From: Trachythela sp. YZ-2020 | Taxonomy: Eukaryota > Cnidaria > Anthozoa > Malacalcyonacea > Clavulariidae | Direction of reading: 5' to 3' | Length of the DNA: 64,000 nucleotides | Assembly (NCBI GenBank): GCA_016169945.1 | Contig: JADLSH010000217.1 | Coordinates: 62,001 to 126,000, forward strand | Shown: positions 60,476-64,000 of the stretch, piece after piece | How positions within the stretch are numbered: the first letter of the stretch is position 1 | Layout: every line of letters begins with the position of its first letter | The notes under the pieces: generated by a model | Told to the model about the DNA's origin: nothing | Seen by the model: only the letters and a program-made list of their open reading frames with translations | The model's database searches: none | Translations under genes and position numbers: made by a program

Positions 60476-60640
60476 GAGGACATGCATACATATAGAAAGA
60501 GCCCTTTAAAGTCTCATGGGATCACATGCCTCCGGTGATGTGATAGAATTGTAAAATTAAACGAGACTTACCTGGAAGTTGAAGTTTGATTGAGATTCTA
60601 TCACATGACCATTGGAGGCAGGGGATCACATGCCCACCCA
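60476..60640. repeat. Inverted repeat around a consensus 5' splice site
   Basis: CACATGCCTCCGGTGATGTG and the later CACATGACCATTGGAGGCAG pair as arms of about 30 bp, with GGGATCACATGCC repeated at both ends. The loop contains ACTTACCTGGAAG, which on the minus strand is CTTCCAG then GTAAGT, a perfect donor site. Probably part of a promoter or LTR-like unit; identity unknown. Confidence 0.55.
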
Positions 60641-61203
60641 TTGACTGAACGCATGAGGACTCTTACGCTCTAAAAAGGTGTGTTACGCACAAAATTTGTG
60701 CGTTTCTCCGGATGCAATTATGCTTAATGACATTAAAATTAATAGGTCAAACTGTCATCAATCACGTTAGTAGCAATGGTGGGTCTTTGGCTCACTTTTT
60801 CTACTCATTTTCTAAAAATATTGCGCAATAATTTACCGAACACACACCGAACACACACCGAACACGTGACGAACACGTGACAACCACATGACAACCACAC
60901 AACACAACTATTGCGTAATATAATTCCGAACATACCGCGAACTCCACTTGTACGGGAGACATCGGGAGACATTACAACAACCTGTCGCTACGCGTCGTCG
61001 CTGCGCTCCTCCCTTCCGCTTCGCTCGGGAGACATTACAACAACAACGGGAGACTGTTGCACAACAACAGGGGTAAGGTATGGGGCTACGCGGGTATAAA
61101 AATGTTTTAAAAATGTTGTATAACAATAGGGTATAACAATAGGGTATAACAATAGGGTATAAAATTGTTTGGACCCAACATTAAAAACACAGTACAAATA
61201 AAA
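60641..61203. other. Left non-coding zone of the virus-like gene cluster
   Basis: Short tandem repeats dominate. CGAACACACAC and CGAACACGTGA units are at about 60838-60890. GGGAGACATTACAACAAC occurs twice (about 60964 and 61027) around a CpG-rich core (60985-61020). ATAGGGTATAAC appears in three tandem copies at 61125-61160. It may hold an element end, origin-like or promoter repeats. An ACGCACAAAATTTGTGCGT palindrome is at about 60683-60701. Confidence 0.45.
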
Positions 61204-61434
61204 ATGCCTTTTAAAGTCGTAAAAACTTTTTTATATGATGATGGTTTTACGTGTGGATTTTGTAATAGACATTTTTCTGGTAAATCAGGTATTCGTATGC
61301 ATTGTAAAATTACACACAACTCTGTTCCTGATAAACCTAAACCTAATAAATGTTTAAAATGTTATAAGGAAGCTAGTGTAAAAAACAGAAAAACAGGTGA
61401 TAGTTCTAGTTATGTTTGTAATTGTGATAATTAA
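61204..61434 (+). CDS. Small C2H2 zinc-finger protein
   Basis: The ATG at 61204 is preferred over the upstream frame because CAAATAAAAATG matches the leader of the following genes. The 76-residue product has one C2H2 finger (CGFCNRHFSGKSGIRMHC then ITH: C-x2-C-x12-H-x4-H) and a second Cys cluster (CLKC and CNC). It could bind nucleic acid. It is the first of five same-strand genes, 56 bp before the next. No homologue is recognised. Confidence 0.65.
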   Translation: MPFKVVKTFLYDDGFTCGFCNRHFSGKSGIRMHCKITHNSVPDKPKPNKCLKCYKEASVKNRKTGDSSSYVCNCDN

Positions 61435-61453
61435 AGTTGTATGAGTTTGGGTT

Positions 61454-61477
61454 TCTAATCCATATATAAGGATTAGA
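61454..61477 (+). promoter_or_regulatory. Hairpin containing a TATA-like box
   Basis: TCTAATCC pairs with GGATTAGA around an ATATATAA loop, in the short gap between two genes and 13 bp before the next ATG. It could act as a promoter (TATATAAG), a 3'-end signal for the upstream gene, or both. Confidence 0.45.
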
Positions 61478-61490
61478 AAACATTAATAAA

Positions 61491-62024
61491 ATGGATCCAA
61501 CACAAATTAACAAATGTTTAAATTTAATAGAGGATATGGTTTACAACAACAAAATTCGTAAGTGTACATATTTTATTGCAAAGATTAAAAAAACGACAGA
61601 CATTACTTTTAGGTTTCGCCACGAGACCATAGAAAAACTATTAACCATGTTACACATTATTTGTACCCATAAAGATCCTGTAGGATTAACACAAGGACTA
61701 AAAAGTTTGTGGATCATCCTATTACATGAGGCGGTGATTGATAAGGAAAAAGGAACATGGATTTGTGCTATATCTCTTAACAATTTAGATGAACCTAAAT
61801 TTCAACGTGCGGATAGAACACAAGCCAAGTGGGTTAATAATCAATTTAAAGATTGTGAAAAATATAGATTTGGTGCACCATATAAGGAGTTTGGTGGTAA
61901 TAAGAGAGTGTTAATAAGTTATTATTCTAGTAAACTATCGCCTAATTTAACACTTGAAGCGTGGAGACAAGTGTTAAAAGATTTTAATGATGAAAAAAAT
62001 CGCAACCTTTTAGGTAAGCCATAA
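61491..62024 (+). CDS. Unrecognised protein, copy 1 of a tandem pair
   Basis: 177 residues, intronless, starting MDPTQINKCLNLIEDM. It is probably cytosolic because no signal peptide or membrane segment is seen. Landmarks shared with the next gene are MDPTQINKCL, LTQGLKSLW or LTHGLRGLW, LLHEA or LLQEA, YYSSKLSPN or CYSKQLTPN, and W-R-Q near the end. Shared residues are spread over the whole length, so the pair arose by tandem duplication and is under constraint. Function is unknown; the fold should be tested before any role is proposed. Confidence 0.7.
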   Translation: MDPTQINKCLNLIEDMVYNNKIRKCTYFIAKIKKTTDITFRFRHETIEKLLTMLHIICTHKDPVGLTQGLKSLWIILLHEAVIDKEKGTWICAISLNNLDEPKFQRADRTQAKWVNNQFKDCEKYRFGAPYKEFGGNKRVLISYYSSKLSPNLTLEAWRQVLKDFNDEKNRNLLGKP

Positions 62025-62058
62025 TTTTTCTAAAAATTTGTAACTTATAAAGGTACCC

Positions 62059-62072
62059 AAATAAAATAATGG
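62059..62072 (+). promoter_or_regulatory. Start-proximal motif AAATAAAATAATGG (copy 2 gene)
   Basis: The 14-bp motif covers the start codon and is identical to 62635-62648 before the 182-aa gene. A TTATAAAGG lies about 15 bp upstream. Possibly a late-type promoter or leader signal. Confidence 0.5.
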
Positions 62073-62585
62073 ATCCGACACAGATTAACAAATGTTTATA
62101 TTTAATAGATGACATGGTCTATAAAAATAAAATTCTTAGCTGTCGAAATTTTATTGCACAGATTAAAAGAACGACTGACACTAAGTTTAAATTCCACCAC
62201 AACACATTAGAAAAAACTATTAACTATGTTACAAGTTGTTAACAAACACAAAGACTCCATAGCACTGACACACGGACTGAGAGGTTTATGGACCACCCTA
62301 TTACAGGAGGCTTGCTTTGTGTACAAAGAAAAAGGGTTATGTACTTGTATAGTACATATTAACCAAAAACCCAAATTTTGTCTTAATGATAAAAAATACA
62401 CCAATGAAATTTTAGAGTATTTTAAAGAATTTGGAATAGACGACAGACAAGGGGTTATCAAATATGTGAAGCTTTGTGATGGTAACCTGGGGGATATTTT
62501 TAGTTGTTATTCAAAACAACTAACACCTAATGCCACTTACAAAATGTGGAGACAACATTGGGGAATATATAACTTCCTATCGTAA
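62069..62585 (+). pseudogene. Unrecognised protein, copy 2 of the tandem pair, one frameshift
   Basis: It starts MDPTQINKCLYLIDDM like the preceding gene. The frame breaks after about 57 codons at a run of six A (copy 1 has five), near 62207-62212, and resumes in another frame through 62226-62585, where the rest of the protein is intact. The break may be a real mutation, an assembly error in a homopolymer, or frameshift expression. Apart from it, the copy is well preserved, which suggests recent origin. Confidence 0.65.
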
Positions 62586-62596
62586 AAACAAAAATC

Positions 62597-62617
62597 TGTA
62601 ACCAACAATGGGTTACA
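62597..62617 (+). terminator. Hairpin after the tandem pair
   Basis: TGTAACC pairs with GGTTACA over a short loop, in the gap before the next gene. It resembles the gap hairpin at 61454-61477 in position and could mark transcript ends. Confidence 0.4.
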
Positions 62618-62634
62618 AATTTATCCACACACCT

Positions 62635-62648
62635 AAATAAAATAATGG
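62635..62648 (+). promoter_or_regulatory. Start-proximal motif AAATAAAATAATGG (182-aa gene)
   Basis: Identical over 14 bp to 62059-62072 and placed the same way over the ATG. Confidence 0.5.
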
Positions 62649-63193
62649 CACTTAGATTTGGATACTCGAATGACGAACCAAACTACATCCACAACCAAAA
62701 ACCTATTAGGGCAGAACCATTGTACTTACTAACGACTAGTGATTTCCGGGGTTCTTATGTAGCAATGTCAAAGTCAGTTTTTACAGGTCCTATTGAAAGG
62801 AATACAAACTATGGATATATGTATATATACTGTCACAATTGGTTTACAGAAAAATCTGGCATTGCTCTTCGAACTCATGTCTTAGATGATGATGCTCAAA
62901 TAACAGCCCCTTTGAGTGTATTATATTCTCTACATTGTATAATGTCAGATGGTTCGACAATCACAAGAGACCTCAAAGAAATAAATTTAGCCACGAAACA
63001 GATACCTGGCACAAACTTCTTCATTTTGAATGAAGAATTTAGCATTCCCGAAGTTGTCCCAGAGTATAAAAACATGGAGCTCATGTTTGTAAAAATTAAA
63101 CAGGTTAATGGCACAACAACAGGTGGTAATGAGTCCACTCTTCATGTAACCACTTACACTGTTGAGCCAAACAATCTTTTTCCCCAAAAATAA
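62645..63193 (+). CDS. Unrecognised 182-aa protein, possible structural protein
   Basis: The protein starts MALRFGYSNDEP, very like the start of the collagen-like protein that follows ([12 protein letters not shown]). The rest is rich in beta-prone and aromatic segments (NYGYMYIYCHNWF, GSYVAMSKSVF, ESTLHVTTYTVEP) with no signal peptide or membrane span. The following ATG is only 9 bp after the stop, so co-expression is likely. I infer that both proteins dock on the same partner through their N-termini, for example as base and fibre of a particle. No homologue is recognised. Confidence 0.65.
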   Translation: MALRFGYSNDEPNYIHNQKPIRAEPLYLLTTSDFRGSYVAMSKSVFTGPIERNTNYGYMYIYCHNWFTEKSGIALRTHVLDDDAQITAPLSVLYSLHCIMSDGSTITRDLKEINLATKQIPGTNFFILNEEFSIPEVVPEYKNMELMFVKIKQVNGTTTGGNESTLHVTTYTVEPNNLFPQK

Positions 63194-63204
63194 ATACATA
63201 ACAT

Positions 63205-64000
63205 ATGGCGTTAGCATTTGGTTACACAAAAGATAATAGATACACAACGATGGGTGGTCAACAAGGACCCCCAGGATCACAAGGACCACAAGGTCCTGAT
63301 GGAATACAAGGCGAGCAAGGAAATCCAGGACAACGAGGTCTTAAAGGTTTTAAAGGTGACACAGGATCAAAAGGGGCGTTAGGAAACACTGGCATCCAAG
63401 GACTGCAAGGAGTCTCGGGTCCCAAGGGGTTAACAGGAAACACTGGCACACAAGGGCAACAAGGACTTCTTGGTACCACAGGACCACAAGGATCAAAGGG
63501 GGTCAAAGGTGATGATGGTTCACATGGTCCTAATGGAAACACAGGTCCTCAAGGACTACAAGGTGTCACAGGTTCCAAAGGACTAACAGGAAACACAGGT
63601 CCCCAAGGACAACAAGGACTAAATGGTAACACTGGCCCACAAGGTCCTCAAGGTCCTCAAGGCCAATCTGGTTCGTCAACAGGAACCTCGCAAGGACCAA
63701 GAGGGCCAAAAGGTGACACTGGAAACACAGGCACTCAAGGAATGCAAGGCGTCACAGGCCCCAAGGGGTTAACAGGAAACACAGGTCCCCAAGGACAACA
63801 AGGACTTCTCGGTAACACAGGACCTCAAGGAGCAAAAGGACACAAAGGTGATGATGGTCCACATGGTCCTAACGGTAACCCAGGCACACAAGGATTACAA
63901 GGTGTCACCGGTTCAAAAGGACTGACAGGAAACACTGGTCTCCAAGGACAACAAGGACTAATTGGAAACACAGGACCACAAGGACCACAAGGTCCTCAAG
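63205..64000 (+). CDS. Collagen-like triple-helix protein, runs off the window
   Basis: After a 16-residue N-terminus ([16 protein letters not shown]) the protein is continuous Gly-X-Y ([19 protein letters not shown] and so on) for the remaining 249 residues in view. There is one break near residue 159 (GSSTGTSQG). Gln-, Asn- and Thr-rich triplets such as GPQGQQG and GNTGPQG resemble viral, phage or bacterial collagen-like fibres more than animal fibrillar collagen. A higher-order repeat of 339 bp is visible (for example 63422 and 63761). No signal peptide, intron or C-propeptide is seen in the part present. The end lies outside. Confidence 0.8.
   Translation, partial: MALAFGYTKDNRYTTMGGQQGPPGSQGPQGPDGIQGEQGNPGQRGLKGFKGDTGSKGALGNTGIQGLQGVSGPKGLTGNTGTQGQQGLLGTTGPQGSKGVKGDDGSHGPNGNTGPQGLQGVTGSKGLTGNTGPQGQQGLNGNTGPQGPQGPQGQSGSSTGTSQGPRGPKGDTGNTGTQGMQGVTGPKGLTGNTGPQGQQGLLGNTGPQGAKGHKGDDGPHGPNGNPGTQGLQGVTGSKGLTGNTGLQGQQGLIGNTGPQGPQGPQ

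Noticed and set aside
60540..60640. Possible U1 snRNA because of ACTTACCTGG
   Set aside because: The sequence after the first ten bases does not resemble U1, and the motif is better read as a minus-strand splice donor.
63258..63542. Minus-strand proline/cysteine-rich open frame opposite the collagen-like gene
   Set aside because: It is the antisense shadow of the Gly-X-Y repeats.

Overview
The window looks like animal nuclear DNA, most likely from a cnidarian or another early-branching marine invertebrate. The evidence is an AT-rich background, a nine-exon animal TRAF gene with GT-AG introns, many decayed non-LTR retrotransposons, and several DNA transposon superfamilies (hAT, PIF/Harbinger-like, piggyBac-like, Kolobok-like, TA-flanked). 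There is also a degenerate CCCTAA-type array. The species cannot be fixed from sequence alone.

Layout. 1-14 kb: a decayed LINE (1.6-4.5 kb), a MADF-domain pseudogene split by a complete hAT transposon with perfect 8-bp target duplications (5622-8284), a 47-bp minisatellite (8867-9282), and a minus-strand LINE carrying three insertions (10.3-13.9 kb). 14-29 kb: mostly unassigned DNA with palindromes, a 153-bp hAT MITE, and a 3.8-kb block (about 21.94-25.77 kb) with inverted ends, GGCTACGTGG-like arrays, 280-bp direct repeats and a telomere-like array. 29.5-32.5 kb: a TA-flanked transposon with about 250-bp inverted ends and an internal spliced, Cys-containing gene.

33.2-52.6 kb: the one clear host gene, a TRAF adaptor (RING, about five TRAF zinc fingers, Gly/Ala/Ser linker, coiled coil, MATH). 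Its nine exons join in phase to 550 codons plus stop. Intron 2 is 12.6 kb and is filled by nested transposons four layers deep. Intron 4 holds a 1.5-kb satellite that changes from TTGTC units to TTGCGTTGCC units. 52.8-60.5 kb: a LINE fragment split by an insert, a frameshifted LINE (55.3-58.4 kb) and a minus-strand Gypsy pol remnant.

60.6-64.0 kb: the most unusual part. Five closely spaced, intronless genes point the same way. They encode a small C2H2 protein, two tandem paralogues of an unrecognised family, an unrecognised 182-aa protein, and a long collagen-like protein that runs off the window. Three or four starts share an AAATAAAA-type leader, and the last two proteins share the N-terminus MAL-FGY. 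The compact layout and collagen-like fibre suggest one end of an integrated virus-like element (Maverick/Polinton or similar). No polymerase, integrase or capsid hallmark lies inside the window, so this is inference.
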